Part shown: positions 36,250-49,003 of the stretch, piece after piece
Numbering within the stretch: position 1 is the stretch's first letter
How the letters are laid out: every line of letters begins with the position of its first letter
NCBI GenBank assembly: GCA_002110485.1
Contig: MOWL01000024.1
Coordinates: forward strand, 1,116,001 to 1,180,000
DNA from: Emergomyces orientalis
Taxonomy: Eukaryota > Ascomycota > Eurotiomycetes > Onygenales > Ajellomycetaceae
Direction: 5' to 3'
Length of the DNA: 64,000 bases
Notes under the pieces: generated by a model
Told to the model about the DNA's origin: nothing
The model's database searches: none
Seen by the model: only the letters and a program-made list of their open reading frames with translations
Translations under genes and position numbers: made by a program

Positions 36250-39209
36250 TTAGCGGGAGAAAACCTTCTGCATCGAGGGATACGCAGATACCTTCAAGAC
36301 ATCAGCCAAGACCGGCTTTTGATTCTTGTTAACCCCGTACTGCAGTCTCTTAACGGGTCTCGCATCTCTCTTTTGAAACCAGGCCGCGTGGACGAAGTCA
36401 ATGCTGACCTCGAAACCTTCACCCTGATCATGCACCATGATTGCCGCGTTAGGGTTCTTCAGCTTGCCAGCGAGGTCTACCCTTTGTTCTGTGCCCCATT
36501 TGCCTCCTAGATTAGAGTTAAATACAATCTGCCCCTCCGCGCGACGGATGGATATCAAGAACAGGGTGTCGCTTCCATTCTTGAAGTTCACCTGGGTATT
36601 GTCAATGGTATCGGTCTGAATGGGGTTCAAGTCCACGTTGGTCGAATCCAGAATTATCACACCGTCAGTTGTGAAGTCTTGTTTAAGGTCAAGCGAATTA
36701 TTTAGATGAAGACCTGCTGATGGAGGAGCAGGTCTAAGAAGGGTTAGTTGAAAGTGTTTCACGAGCATTCGCTTCGGGCTTGAAACTTACGGGTTGGTTG
36801 GTTGAGGTGTTGGCTTCTTCTTCAGCTTTGGATCGAGAGCTCCATCAGGGCCACCTGCCAGGGATGGGATATCACGGAAACCTTTGAACCCGGACAGTAT
36901 GCTTGCATCTTTGTGGTGCTGGGCGTTATTGAACGAGCCAAGAACTTCAAGTTCAATCTTTTCCATGTCGAACCTGTCCAGTTCGCTTCCACGCTGTTGG
37001 CTGGTTAGCGTTTAAGTCGAGGGGTATAAGATTGACAATGACATACCTGGTAAAGTCTCCAATACAAATTCTTTTGTAGAAATTTCGTAACGACGGCTTC
37101 CTCCAAAGAGGCCAAAATCCCTCTCTTAACGCACTGCACGAGAACGTAGGTAATCGAAAGATAGGAGGTGGCTTTCGATTCCGTTGCTTCTATAGAGGTG
37201 CAGTTACTACAAACCTCCTTCCCATCCACAATTGACGGGAAACTAAAATTGTAAACTTCAGTAACGTAGTCGCTTTCTGGGGTTCTTGGCTTGCCATCCC
37301 CCGGGGCGAGGTATATCTTGATAGTGAAGGGATTGCCGCCCAAGGCGTACCTATATTTTATTAGCATGAGATCAGCCAAAGGATCGGCTGAGGTTGTATG
37401 AACCTACTTCTTGTATCGTACGCTAAATGCAAAGTCGTTTGATTTAACGCCGTCATCTGTTTTGTCACCAAGTGCGGGGTTATCCAACAATTCAGTTCGT
37501 GAAGCTCCGTACTTTTCGTTTATGGTTTTTCGGATGTCAGTAACGTGTAGTTCCCTGTTATATGTGCCTCCGGAATTATATTTGGAGTCCCATGTTTGCA
37601 ATTCGGGATAGGTATAGCCAAAGTTTAAAACGTCTCTGGTGCCCTCAGGGGTCCAGCAGGTACCCTTTTTGTCTGTATGGAAGGGACGAAGCTTAGTTTG
37701 CGGGGTGATGGTGTCCGCAAGTCCAATAGCCTCCTGGAAGAACGTGTTTTTGTCACCAGTTTCGAACCATTTATCTGGGTTCAAAGTCTGCCAGATAGCC
37801 CACATGCGATCAATATTGCTTGGGGTTTTGTTAGTCACGAGTTCGCCGTTTATCGGAGTCAAAAACAAGGTGCAGCTTACCAATGGTGAAGCCAGAAAAG
37901 AGGGTCAAACGTTGCGACAGGAATTTCTGACATATGCCCAGTATAATTGCCTCCTACCCAGCCATGGACATTGTTATGGATATATTCCAGATTGATATCT
38001 TTGCTGATGTCATCTTGGCCCTTAGCGCGGAAAGTGGTAGCAAAGGACGGGTAATCCAAAGGATGTGTGAGCAAACGGTATACCATTTCAGAAGCGGCTC
38101 CGTATTTTCCGTCGCCCATCCACCCGGGGCTTTTTAAGGCAATCCCGACTTGGTTATTATTGACCACACCGTTTTTCCAGGTTTCAGAATCAGAATTTTG
38201 ACTGTCTTCAATATCGGGGCTTCTACTCGTTCCGATACAGGGGCCGAACTGCACGTACTATTAGCTCTAGAACCCTCAGTTTCATGAAATCATTGGCAGT
38301 ACTTACATTAAAATACATCCCCTTCCCACCTTCACCGGCCCAAGGGTCGAAGACTTGACCAACCCCTTCAGATAAAAACGGCTCGTTTGTCGACATTTTA
38401 AACTGATACAGAGGGTTTTCCACTCTCTCTCTTTTGCCATTGGGTGTTGGGATCGTAGTTGTTGGGTATTTGGCAAGAGTGGGTACTCTATGATTGATGG
38501 CCCAATCCCAGAATGGAAGCCTCCAGGAATCCGCAGCTTCCTTAAGCACAGCTTGCTTGTCTTTTGGAAATTTAGGGATGATCTCCGTGATCATGTTTTC
38601 ATAAAGGAGTTGCTATGATTCCCGTGTTAGCTTTTCAGAACCAAAATTTCTGAAGCGACCAGCAGTGTCGGGATATACCTCCAACAGTGCGAGATACGGA
38701 CGATGCCATATCGGGAAAAGAATGTTGTTATGAGTGCAGTAACCCTTATCTTTGGCATCTGCCATTTTGGTGTCTGGTTCGTCGTAGGGAACGTAAGGTT
38801 GGCCATGGATCCCTAAAGCATGGTAAATAATCACATCATTCACAGATATTGTTAATATTAAACACCTACCAGCAACTTGAAAGAAAGAACCTCGCTCTCG
38901 TGGTGACATATTCATCAAATTGCGCCATGCCATAACAAACAAGTCCACCTGATCTGCATTTGCCTTGTTGTTGCTCCATTCGTCAATTTCTTGACGGATT
39001 GGAGCCTTCTTCTGGTCAGGTACCGTCCCGGCTTTGATGCCGGTAATTGCGTAGTATTCATAAGGACGTTTGCTGAGATATTCGGGTGGTTTGTAGTTGG
39101 TTCCAGCCATTTTGCTTGACGAAGCGCCTGCTCTCTGTTTGGATGTGTGTGACGAATGGTTTGGAAGGGAAGGGCTTTTGGAGGGACCTCCGAATATTTG
39201 GCGAAGCAT
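36250..39209 (-). CDS. Tyrosinase (type 3 copper), eight exons
   Basis: Copper oxidase hydroxylating monophenols and oxidising catechols to quinones, a route to melanin-like pigments. Exons on the minus strand: 39209-38870, 38812-38679, 38612-38307, 38257-37881, 37818-37408, 37350-37047, 36993-36791, 36733-36250. All phases agree and give about 852 aa (819 aa if translation starts at MAGTNYKPPEY, 39110). Copper site A: His in GIHGQPY, CTHNNILFP and WHRPYLALLE. Site B: HNNVHGW and DPLFWLHHCNIDRMW, with the HHC codon split by intron 4. The Cys before His in CTH suits the usual Cys-His thioether. A long C-terminal region (ALGGNPFTIKIYL, then VYNFSFPS and beyond) matches the extra domain of ascomycete tyrosinases. 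No secretion signal is seen. Exon 4 could also start 9 bp later. The 33 residues before MAGTNY are Ser-rich and of doubtful use. Confidence 0.9.
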
Positions 39210-41839
39210 AGAGGAATTTTTAATCGGTCATGTAGAACTCAGGAAACTATAGAATATATATAATCTCGCCGGCTGTCGATGAGAAACAAGCCAGATTTGG
39301 GTTCCCAAATATGAACCTCTCTTTTGTACTTCATCCCACCCTCTGAGCACTGTCGTTTTTCTCAATTTTGAACACAGGATAGGAAGCAGCCAATTACGAT
39401 GAATGAATAAAGGCCGAATGAAGAGAGCTGCAGGGGGTACTGGGGTGGTCAATCAATGCTCATCTTTGATAAAAGATCCCCACTTCGAGGAGCAGAAATG
39501 GACCTGAATTACTCAGGTGGCTTCTTGAAAGCTCACTTTTGGTGGCTTGGAAAAGTGCCTGAACGAGGCCTCATCGCGTATTCCCGTGTGTCAAGCGCAA
39601 TTGCATCCCCCAGCAATTTTATGGTTGTGCTGTGGCTTATCAATGTACTTGTTTTTGGTGTCATTTTGTCAGCCCCCAATGCAAAGGGTAGAGTTACTCG
39701 CTTCTTTCTCATCACCCAAGCCCATCCGTCTCTTCGAACACATTGGTAACTCGATACCAGGGCATGCCTCTGTCGCTCCAGTGGTGAAGCTCCATGTATT
39801 CTGTGGCTGGCTGCACGGACCTAATCCACCAATTGAGATCATCCAAAGCTGGAAACCCTAGCTGGTGCACGAGATTTGGCTCCGAGAGATAGAAAGCAAA
39901 TTGTTGGTTGGTTGAAGGATTTGAAAGTCGCCTGGATGCAAGGCTTGTGGTGCATTTCTTTAGCTTGCTTCAAATTTCGGTTTTCATGCTCCCGTCATCG
40001 TCTAAAATTTAGTTGATGACTTAATTAGTAGTTAACTTAAGCGTCTAACTGCTTTGGACATTGAACTGAATGAAGACCAATGATATGATCTGAGGGAGGC
40101 ATCCATACCCATGGAATGAGAGACCGCGTCCAGATTGCAAAGTTCAGCTGCATTTTGGCATGAGGCAGAGGTCCTCTGGGAGCTACGAAACAGGGAGAGC
40201 TTCCTGTGTGGTTTCTCCAACATCACTAACCCCGAAAAATAATACGCTGCGGAATCCAGACAAACTCGTCCCGCTGGAGAGATTTGGAATGCACGCTTGT
40301 CCAACCCTTGTTGTGACTCAAAAAGCAGGTTCGTTTTGAGTTGTTGCAATTTGTGGGGCTTCTCCTGCTGATCTTCCGCAGCTGTGACTGATTAACCAGC
40401 CAACGAACGACTCTCCACCTTGCAAACCATGTATGATCACGACTCCCCCGCTTTTGGGAATGTGGAGATAAGGATCTGAAGAACTCCAGTACCCTCTGTT
40501 TCTGCGAATTCATATTTTTCAATTATTAGTCTCGCAATTTTTGGGCCTAGCCAGCCATTCCATCATCGACTCAGCTCAACCACTATTGATCCATGCTGCT
40601 CGTTTGACAACTTCGAATTGACCAAAGATGGATCAGCTCCATAATACCTGCAGCTGGGGCTCGGAAGCATTTTGGGAGCGTACCCTGCGATTCATGATGC
40701 TCGCCTCGTTTTCCTGATAGGATCGGCTCTTGGTCTTCCACGAAAGCCACAATGTGCCTCCAGTTTCCTCAGTCATACCTCAGACTATCTCTTATTGCAT
40801 ACTAATGATCTCTGTGCGTAAAGTGCACTTGAAGGATAGCTAAATTCTAAACCTTGCGATACTTCTAGTATTCAGCCGACCAAGTGAGTTTACTTGGGCT
40901 CATTGCAATCCTGCTCTGACCGAACTTTTCTTCCCCTCTTGAATGATACATGCCCGCCTATTAGAGTTAAAATGCGAAGTACCAATGTTACACAAGGAAC
41001 AGGAAGTCAAATCTGACCTCGCATTTAACTGTGTTTGAGGGCATCTTTTACCTCATAACAAATAATGAATCTAAGGTTTAGGACTTAGGGAAATTTTTCT
41101 TGTCATGCAAAAAGTTAGGTTCAAGTTGCAGCTGCAAATCACCGCCTTCAAATCCTGAATTTTAAGAACTATTTGAAGATATTTGTCACCCTTTCATCTG
41201 TTTATCCAAAAATCCCTCGGGGCCCTGAATTCAGGATCACTTTATTTACCTTGTTACATGTATGTGGTTTCATGGTTCATGACACTTTTTTTGGCCTTGG
41301 ATCTTCTTTACTGCTTTTCAGCTCTTCGTCCACCAGATGGTACTTGCTTGTTAGTTTGATCTGGATAACATCGTAAGTTACTGCTCAAGTTGCTGGTTTG
41401 AAATCACTGCGGCATACCCAGGCGTACGCGAACTCAGGTAAGAATGAGAGCTGCCCTCGGTATTCGCATCTGATACCAATGAATTATGTAAAAGATATAA
41501 GAATGCTCTCCTCTTTTCTTTTTTCTCTCATTCTAAATTTTCAGAGTTTTCAACTAAACTGTATGAATCACACACAAGAATTCAATTGTGGAGAACAGTG
41601 ATATATTTATACGAACAAAACCCTTGTGCGGGGTGCAAACAATTACCAAGGAATAAGGTTATTTTTAGAGTTATGTGACACTAGTCTAAATAAGGCTAAA
41701 GCCCGACAAACCCGCCAAGCCCGCATGCACGAAGCAGGCGCCGTACCAAGGATGAGGCAACCATAATCAGACATTTGTGAAAATCAACAACTTGAAATCG
41801 GCGGGAGACCTCGACCTTGACTTTTGCGATATCTTGATA
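39210..41839. other. 2.6 kb gene-poor stretch
   Basis: Promoter side of the tyrosinase gene on the left and of the archaemetzincin gene on the right. No gene is seen. Two GT donors near 41371 (GTAAGT) and 41437 (GTAAGA) bracket a 16-bp putative microexon, but the flanking frames do not make a convincing protein. Confidence 0.45.
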
Positions 41840-43210
41840 ATGTCCCGTACGGAGCCGCCATTGCTCTCTTCTACACAATGCACCCACAGCAAACTTCAGC
41901 TATTTCCTTCCAGCCATGGTAATGAAGCAGGATATCGCGGACGTAGAATCCAAGAGCACAAAGCTGAATGTCTAAACCGGAAAAAAACCTCCAAGAGGGT
42001 TTTAGGGTCTACCAGCCGAGGGGAAAATGATTGGGGCAGGGAGAATGGCGCAGGTATTGCAACATTTCCATCACCACTGGTTCTCCCTGGCGACGATGTC
42101 TCTCTAGATCCAGGCTATCCTCCGCAGAGCCTCGAGTGCTGGATTTCCGACGAGGATAGGAATGAGATTACTCCGAAGAAAAGAGCTATTTATGTTGCTG
42201 CCCCCCCAAATATTGACAATGATGTCTCATTTATCGGTCAATGGGATGCCCCGCGAATTAAATGCAATACATCTGCCACAACTCCAGGCATTGGCGATGT
42301 TTTGAATTACCTCAAGGCATTCTACCATGGCTTGCCTGTCAAGCTATTCCCCAAGCCGCTTTCTTTTATTAACTGGGAAAGTAATGACACGCAAGGCTCA
42401 AAGGCCAGAAGTAAACCGGAAGAACCATGTTATGTTGGGTTTAATATCGGAACAGAGTGTGTGCGAATTCGGACACGTGCTTCACCAGACGAGATTTTTC
42501 CACGACAGCTAAACCTGGACGACCTTCTCGATGCTGTCATAAGCATGCTGCCAAAGGATGCATACGCACTAATATTGCTCGTGAAGCAGGACCTCTATGA
42601 AAACGCAGACGACATTTTTGTCTGTGGTAGAGCATATGGCGGAAGTCGTGTTGCAGTGGTTTCTACATCGAGATATAACCCGATTCTAGATGGCAAGCAT
42701 AATGTCGACCGTGAACATAGCTGGCCAGCGTCACACTGCCAAGCCTATGTTAACTCCTGTGTTGGCGCTTCAAGGCCCAAGAAGAGAACCAAACTCTCAA
42801 GTTCTGATCAGAATATCGGATCCGATGAAGATACGTCGTCTCCCCTAGCTGCGGCTTTGTTGGCACACAAAACTTTGCCCCCTCTCGAGCAGTTCCCAAC
42901 CACAGCGCAATTGTCAGGTCTCTGGCTCGGCCGTGTTTGTCGAACCGCGAGCCATGAACTTGGTCACTGTTTTGGCATTGATCATTGCATGTACTATGCT
43001 TGCTCGATGCAAGGAAGCGCGTCGCTTCCAGAAGATGCGAGGCAACCACCTTATCTTTGCCCCGTAGATCTCGCCAAAACGCTGCACGCAACGGGTACGA
43101 CTGCAAAAGATCGCTATCTCGCCCTTTTAGCTTTCTGCAAAAAGTACGACGAGGTGCATTTATTCGCAGCATTTGGAGCGTGGATCAACAGCAGGTTGGA
43201 CAATATGTGA
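41840..43210 (+). CDS. Archaemetzincin-type zinc protease (peptidase M54)
   Basis: Single-exon gene of 456 aa encoding a predicted metzincin-like zinc aminopeptidase (AMZ family, M54). The diagnostic motif is present near residue 372: HELGHCFGIDHC, followed by MYYACSM and, about 16 residues later, PPYLCPVDL, giving the three His ligands plus the Cys residues that mark archaemetzincins. Upstream blocks LVLPGDDVSLDPGYPPQS and YVAAPPNID resemble fungal family members. A Ser/Asp-rich insertion (KKRTKLSSSDQNIGSDED) precedes the catalytic part. I chose the ATG at 41840; the frame is open further upstream without an ATG. The physiological substrate is unknown in fungi. Confidence 0.9.
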   Translation: MSRTEPPLLSSTQCTHSKLQLFPSSHGNEAGYRGRRIQEHKAECLNRKKTSKRVLGSTSRGENDWGRENGAGIATFPSPLVLPGDDVSLDPGYPPQSLECWISDEDRNEITPKKRAIYVAAPPNIDNDVSFIGQWDAPRIKCNTSATTPGIGDVLNYLKAFYHGLPVKLFPKPLSFINWESNDTQGSKARSKPEEPCYVGFNIGTECVRIRTRASPDEIFPRQLNLDDLLDAVISMLPKDAYALILLVKQDLYENADDIFVCGRAYGGSRVAVVSTSRYNPILDGKHNVDREHSWPASHCQAYVNSCVGASRPKKRTKLSSSDQNIGSDEDTSSPLAAALLAHKTLPPLEQFPTTAQLSGLWLGRVCRTASHELGHCFGIDHCMYYACSMQGSASLPEDARQPPYLCPVDLAKTLHATGTTAKDRYLALLAFCKKYDEVHLFAAFGAWINSRLDNM

Positions 43211-44370
43211 AGTTTGACGTGTATGCTTCACATTATGATGGGGTGTCGTATTTTTGTTAGAATGAGATTTATGGGCCATATATGTTGTATGTAGTGGTCG
43301 TTACCACTACCACGAACTGAATGAATGTACGCAGTTAACATGGCCAAGATCTAAAAAAATAAATGATAGAAATCTAGATTTTCCAATGTTCGTCATCGAG
43401 CATAGGTTGTGGCTGTTTGAGACTTTATTCTGCAAAGCTCAACGCATATAGGGAACTGAATAATTGTACTGAAAAACGGAGCGATAATTGTAGATGCTTC
43501 TTCCACCTACAGTCCTGCTGGAAGAGATCCACGTTGTGATCGGTCGAAGAAAAATAGAATATATTAATCGCCCGATTCTTCAAGGCGATTTCAAAATTCC
43601 AATTGCATGAGAGCAAGGCGCGGTTAATCAAAATTGATCATAGTAGTTGTAGTTTCTACTCTCATATTATCGGAACGGCCCCAATTGGTATCTCAGCCTT
43701 TCGTGCTAGTTTCTTACCTAAAGAACGCAGGGAGACAAAAAAAAAAGAATGATGAAAAGAGGGGACAAAATGAGAAGAAGTTGAAAAGTGTAAAATAAAA
43801 GAAGAGGTCCCGCTATGCAAACAGAAGGCAAACCTCCCCCAGCCACTACTAGCCACCCAGCATGTTGCCATCCCCAAGAACTCCAGAAAACAGGTTTTCA
43901 AAAAGAGTGCTTAAAGAGCAATTAGGAATATATATATATTTCAGATAAAAGTACGCTGCCAAACGCCCAAACGCGGCAGAGAACGCCGAGAAGTAAGATG
44001 GGTAAGGCACGTCATGATCATTCGAGTTGAAAAAGAATAAATAGATAGAGAATACTCAATAGGAAAGTGAATAGATGAAAGTGGAAAGGATTAAAAAGGA
44101 ACTAATAAAATGTTTCCCCAGGTTACCAACCACCGCTATATAACAGGAAAAACATGTACTAAATATAATTCGCTGGAAGTATTTGCATTGGGATCATCAG
44201 TATATATAATTATATGAGATAGTAGTTTCGCGACCGGGTATAGTGGGCCGCAATGGGTTAATGGGATAAGGACATAGGGGACTTGTATGTAGAGAGAGGT
44301 AGAGGGAGAGGAAGACAGAGATATGGTTGTGGTGAAGCTTATATGATAGATAGAATGATGTGGAAGGATG
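43211..44370. other. Intergenic between convergent genes
   Basis: 3' flanks of the archaemetzincin and palF genes. AT/purine-rich, with A-rich runs near 43737-43746 and alternating TA near 43930-43940 and 44200-44215. No gene seen. Confidence 0.55.
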
Positions 44371-46808
44371 TCATCGTTGATACCTGGGCAGTAACTCTGC
44401 AGTTGCTAGTGATTGCGTCAAATCTTCCTCCGTAAGCATTGGTGCTGATGGTGCGAGCCGACCTTCCTCACTAACTGGAGGACCCGATGCGATGGTTTCA
44501 TCTATCGAGCGATTTTGAAGATCTGGCGAGCTCGCCTGGGCGAGAAGTCTCTGCCTTTCAAGCTCTTGCTTATCATCTTGGGGGGGTGTCATCCACGTTC
44601 TCGTGGCGTCACTGCTTCTAGGTAATGAAGGTGGAGAACGGGGCATATCTGTATTAGATCGAGGAGCAGGCGTTATGGTATTGATTGAGGGAGCAGAAGC
44701 TGGAGAGCTGCGGCCAGGAAATTGCGAATTCAAGTGGCTGGCAGGGGTTTCAAGAGGACTATCTTCTTCAGAGAAAATAGGGGCAGAAGGAGCAAATGCT
44801 GGGGTTGCGGTTGAAGGGCCGGCTTCAACTGTATCGTCTTGCGATGGACTGCTGGGGAGAAGTGTTTCCTCAGCTCTCCGTAGTCGGGTTTTCTCATCAA
44901 CTGCTTCTTCTGGAAGCGCAGGGGGGATAAACTGGGGAGGAGGATATGGTGATTGGTTATTTGGAGGACGCTCTCGCCACGTGTTTGCTTCATCGTCGTC
45001 ATAACCGTTTTCATAAGTATAACCGTGGTCATCATATTGGTGTTCGTAGGGGTATTGGTGGTCCCATTCAATGGTATTATGAGGTTGGACAGTTTGAGGG
45101 GAAATGGGATGATTGTCCGCAGTGGGGTTCGCTTCTGATATTTGAGGATGTCCTTTGCCAGAATCCTTCGTACCTATCACAACCTCAAAAACGCACGCAA
45201 CCACGCTCTTCTCTCGTCGCAATTGGTCCGTGTCAAGTATATTGCTTGTCCAAGGAGACGTAATCGGGTTACGCCCTTTTTCCGACAGAGTCAGTATTTG
45301 GCCATTAGAACTATAGTTGTAGCTGCTTGTACCCGTCATCATATTTAAACGCGGGATAAAGCGATCCTGGCCAGCCAATTTCCCGCGCAAATCCATTACC
45401 ACCTCAAGGTAATATCGGAAACTAATCATGCCACCAGGTACATGTGTTATAGTTGGGAAAGCATCCTCTGGGATCCTGATTGACGTCTTTACGGTCGCCG
45501 TCAGGGTGAGCGGGTCCACGATCAATGGGGCAAAAATTTGTGACAGGTCCTTCCGGAAGACGCTACTGGATCTTGTGGCCCCAAACGATAGCCCACCTAA
45601 ACCTGTACGAGACATGGGGTAATAGTCTTCGAACACCGGCTTCTTGCCTTTTTCGGTATGTCCCACTGGAATCGCTGGATGGAAATCTATCCTCCCTTGA
45701 CGATAAAGAGTGATGATAATCCCATTTGGGCTTCGGATAGCTTTCGTGTGCTGTATAGTGATCTTTACTGGCAGGACATCACCGGGGACGCCTCCAGGCC
45801 GCGACAGCTCTGTCGTGGCTTTAATTGTTCTTTCTACGGAGGAAGTATTCGTGCTCAAGGAATCATCGTTCGCGACGCTTGGACTTTTGGCGGAATTTGG
45901 CTCACTGATGACTTGGAAGCTCTGCGTGCTGTTGCTCATGCAGCTCGAATTACTTAGCTCGCTAGGGACGGGACTAAGCGGTCGTCGATTCTCAATTCCG
46001 CTAGGAACCGGCTCAGCAAGAGCTGAGTTTTGCGCAATCTGTTCCCGAGATGTGGATTTAGCCTTCGATCGCGCCTTGGATCCTCTCAATATCGGTTCAA
46101 GCGAGATAATACGGGGTTTGGGAACGGGTAACGGGGCAACATCGATGGTTTCGAGAAGCATGACCCGTTTGTCGCAGGACATGGTAGGAGAGATTGTCGT
46201 AGGTCGTGTTAGGGTCGATGTTAGCATATATGATATGGTTCCACGCTCAAACTAAACAGCCGGGTCAGCATGTGCATATGTAGAGCTCGCCACATCAGAA
46301 GAAAACGCGCAACACATTCTAAGAATCGCGACTTTGGTCTACATACCGTAATACTGCTGGGCAATCGCTGAGCAGGAAATTCCATTTCAAATTTGAATTT
46401 GTATATTCCCTCGACAAGACGACCATCTCCACACAGGACAATTTCGTCTTCGAAAAGCGAGGCGAACCCATTTCCCAAGTATTCGCCATTCCTTCTGCCA
46501 CGGCCCGGACCGAGAAAGCCAGATTCCTCTGAGACATCACCAGGCGCAACCGCAGTTTTATAGACCTTCACGTAGCCATGCAGACAGAGAACTATGTGTG
46601 TTATGCGGGTCGGTTTCACGACCGTCAAGACCACGGAGCCCTTCACCAATTCGCCAGAAAAGTATGCTTTGTACGGTTCATCCAACTGTATATAGAATTC
46701 AGAAATATTCCGGGTTCGGTTGCTAAAGCGATCGGTAAACTTGGATATAATGGACCGGTTTCGAGCAGACGAAGGAGTGGGGGGTCTGGGGAGGGGATCA
46801 AACGACAT
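44371..46808 (-). CDS. palF: pH-response arrestin PalF/RIM8, two exons
   Basis: Arrestin-like adaptor that binds the plasma-membrane pH sensor PalH/Rim21 and, when ubiquitinated at alkaline pH, recruits ESCRT and the Pal proteins that lead to PacC/Rim101 processing (established pathway). Exons 46808-46347 and 46251-44371 give about 780 aa. The arrestin N-domain includes YIQLDEPYKAYFSGELVKG, VVLTVVKPTRITHIVLCLHG, and GRGRRNGEYLGNGFASLFED. The intron joins FPAQRLPSSIT to FERGTISYMLTSTLTRPT. The C-domain includes IIITLYRQGRIDFHPAIPVG, SSVFRKDLSQIFAPLIVDP, and SIRIPEDAFPTI. The C-terminal third is acidic and Pro-rich with AVDEKTRLRRAEETLLPS, ending LLPRYQR, the conserved PalF tail. Length and ending match the family. 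Confidence 0.93.
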
Positions 46809-49003
46809 GGCAGATCAACTGTATATCGCCTCCATACACACAGCGGCTCGCATGGGTATTCGACGAACTTCGCAAGGAGAAGAAGGTGGAAGTAAAAGGG
46901 AGACTCGATGTCTGCAGTGATGGGTTTTCCACGCAATCCCCAGCGCCACGCTTCGGCTTGCGCGTGTACCTACCAGGAGAGAGGCTGAGCGAGCGTCGTC
47001 AATTGTTACGACGCTGGAGGAGGGTTGGTAAGAGGGAGACTCCGGCTAGTTAGAGACTAGGAATGCCGTACTGCTGGCATGAAAGGGAGGCCGGTTATGG
47101 CGGCAGTGGCGCTGCAGCAACTCGACAACTTGTCAGGGGTGGGAGGAGTGACAGGAGAGCAGGCGATATGGGGTAGCAACACTCATGGTCCCGGGCAAAT
47201 GGAGCAAGGGATTCGGAGAGGCCGTGGAGGATGGGTTAGTCAGAAGGGACAGACGACATTTCATGAGGCCAGCTGCTCTGTATATTGCAGAGAATAAGAG
47301 CACTAGTGACAGTTGTGGTGGGAGAATGAGGGGAGGAGGACGAGGAGGAGAAGAAATGGCGGTGGTAGTTGTGGTGGAGGCGGCGGACACAACAGAGCAG
47401 TACTGGTTCGGGGCTGTATCAAACGTGTTTTTGCAGGTTGTAGCGCGGAGTTATTTAGGGGGTGGTGTGGCGTCTGAGGGGAATTAACGAGGAACCTGCA
47501 CACCACCAAAACTTTTACTACTTACTCCTTGTACTGTAGTATTACAACTGCTATTATTACTGTTGCTATTGCTTCAAATGTCCCGTGTCTGATACTATTA
47601 ATAATACACTTATTACACAGTTAAGGTTATTCTCTTTGTTTGCTTTTCTGCCCTTCTCGTTTTTCTGCATCAGCCGGTGCCAACATTCAAACGAGCTCTG
47701 TTGGTTGGGCTAGGGGTGCGTGCGCATGCGTTTACATTCAGCATACAATTACACAACTTGTATTTGTTGTGCAGCACGCAAACGGGTGATGGGGCGAGTC
47801 TCCAGCCAGGCAGAGGTTTCCGGGGCCGTGGTTATGGTCGCAAAGGCTTGTTCTCGCAGTCAAGCTTTTGCCAATGCGAAAGAAAAGCTTGGGAGTCTTG
47901 TTGATCGGATCGACAATCAGTCTCCATTCCTCCTCATTGCCAGCAGCCACCATTAGTATGGAGTAAACATATAATACATACCAATTATTGTAAAAAAGAA
48001 AGAAAAAAAGAAGAAGAAGAAAAGGGAGGCGCCGAGAAATTAAAACATGAGAAGCCATTAATCCGTCCGTCTTCCTACCACCATGGGGGAAATTAAAAAT
48101 GCAAAATAAGAGAGCGAAAACCCAAATCTCTCCTCGCTTGGTGGGATATCTCGTTCGCCAGTTTGGCCAGTTACTCTCCTCCTCCCCAGGCCAGTAACGG
48201 CTTTGGGTTTAGGAACTGGCCAGGAATAAGCCCAATCCCAGCCTACGAGAGCCTGGGCCCAAAAGTAACCCAACACAAGCAGCCGCGTGCGAGATATGGT
48301 GCCGCGGGACAGCAGAAATACGGAACAAGGACAACCACAATGAGGGGGTTTTAGTAGCTTACAGATCCATCGAGAAAACAAAGACAATCAATTCGTTTAG
48401 CGGTCAGTTAAGCTTCGGTGCCGCTGTCAAGGGCACAGGGACATGCCTGCTTGGTGATAACAAGCATTTTCTCTTGACAACAACCAAGCCGCCACGTATG
48501 AAAATAAGAGTTTTATGCTTCCCCGTCCTCTTCCCATGTTATGCAGGCTGTCATTATGTATTATCCCCTTCGCGATTCTCTGCCCTTAGAAATAGGTTTG
48601 CTACTGTTGTCCGTGAAACCCATGCCCTGTTATAAACTGCACTCCTCTTTATGCGCCAGGGGCAAAATCATTGCTCTTGAGTGACGCAAATCGAAATTTA
48701 GTAATTAACACTTATTTTGTATATATATATATTTTACAAAAAATCAAAATAGTGTTATATACAGAATGAAACAGTATATACTGATATCTGAGCTGAAATG
48801 CCTGTTTTTAAATTCCACAACTTGAAAATATTATCTGAGTGGAATAATATCGATACCTAGATGGCTGATCAATGTTGTCAGCTGAATCAATCTGCCTGCT
48901 GTAATCTAACTCAGACTCCCCTATTCATCAATATAAAATGAATTCATCCACTAAACAGGGCTCGCGAACATTGTAAAATAGTGCAGGAGATCATTCCCCA
49001 GTT
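46809..49003. other. 2.2 kb gene-poor stretch
   Basis: The first few hundred bases are the palF promoter and leader (an upstream minus-strand ORF overlaps it but looks non-coding). A GAG/AGG purine-rich tract lies near 47320-47360, AAG-rich sequence near 47995-48030, and a TA repeat near 48719-48733. No convincing gene. Confidence 0.5.
48719..48733. repeat. Short TA dinucleotide repeat
   Basis: Alternating T/A of about 15 bp followed by T4, in AT-rich DNA downstream of the short-chain dehydrogenase gene. No function suggested. Confidence 0.8.

Noticed and set aside
41371..41440. GTAAGT and GTAAGA donors bracketing a 16-bp possible microexon
   Set aside because: Flanking frames lack a good start and do not read as a protein; probably chance splice-like motifs.
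44603..45263. Overlapping plus-strand ORFs across the palF gene
   Set aside because: Shadows of the palF coding strand, with no independent signals.
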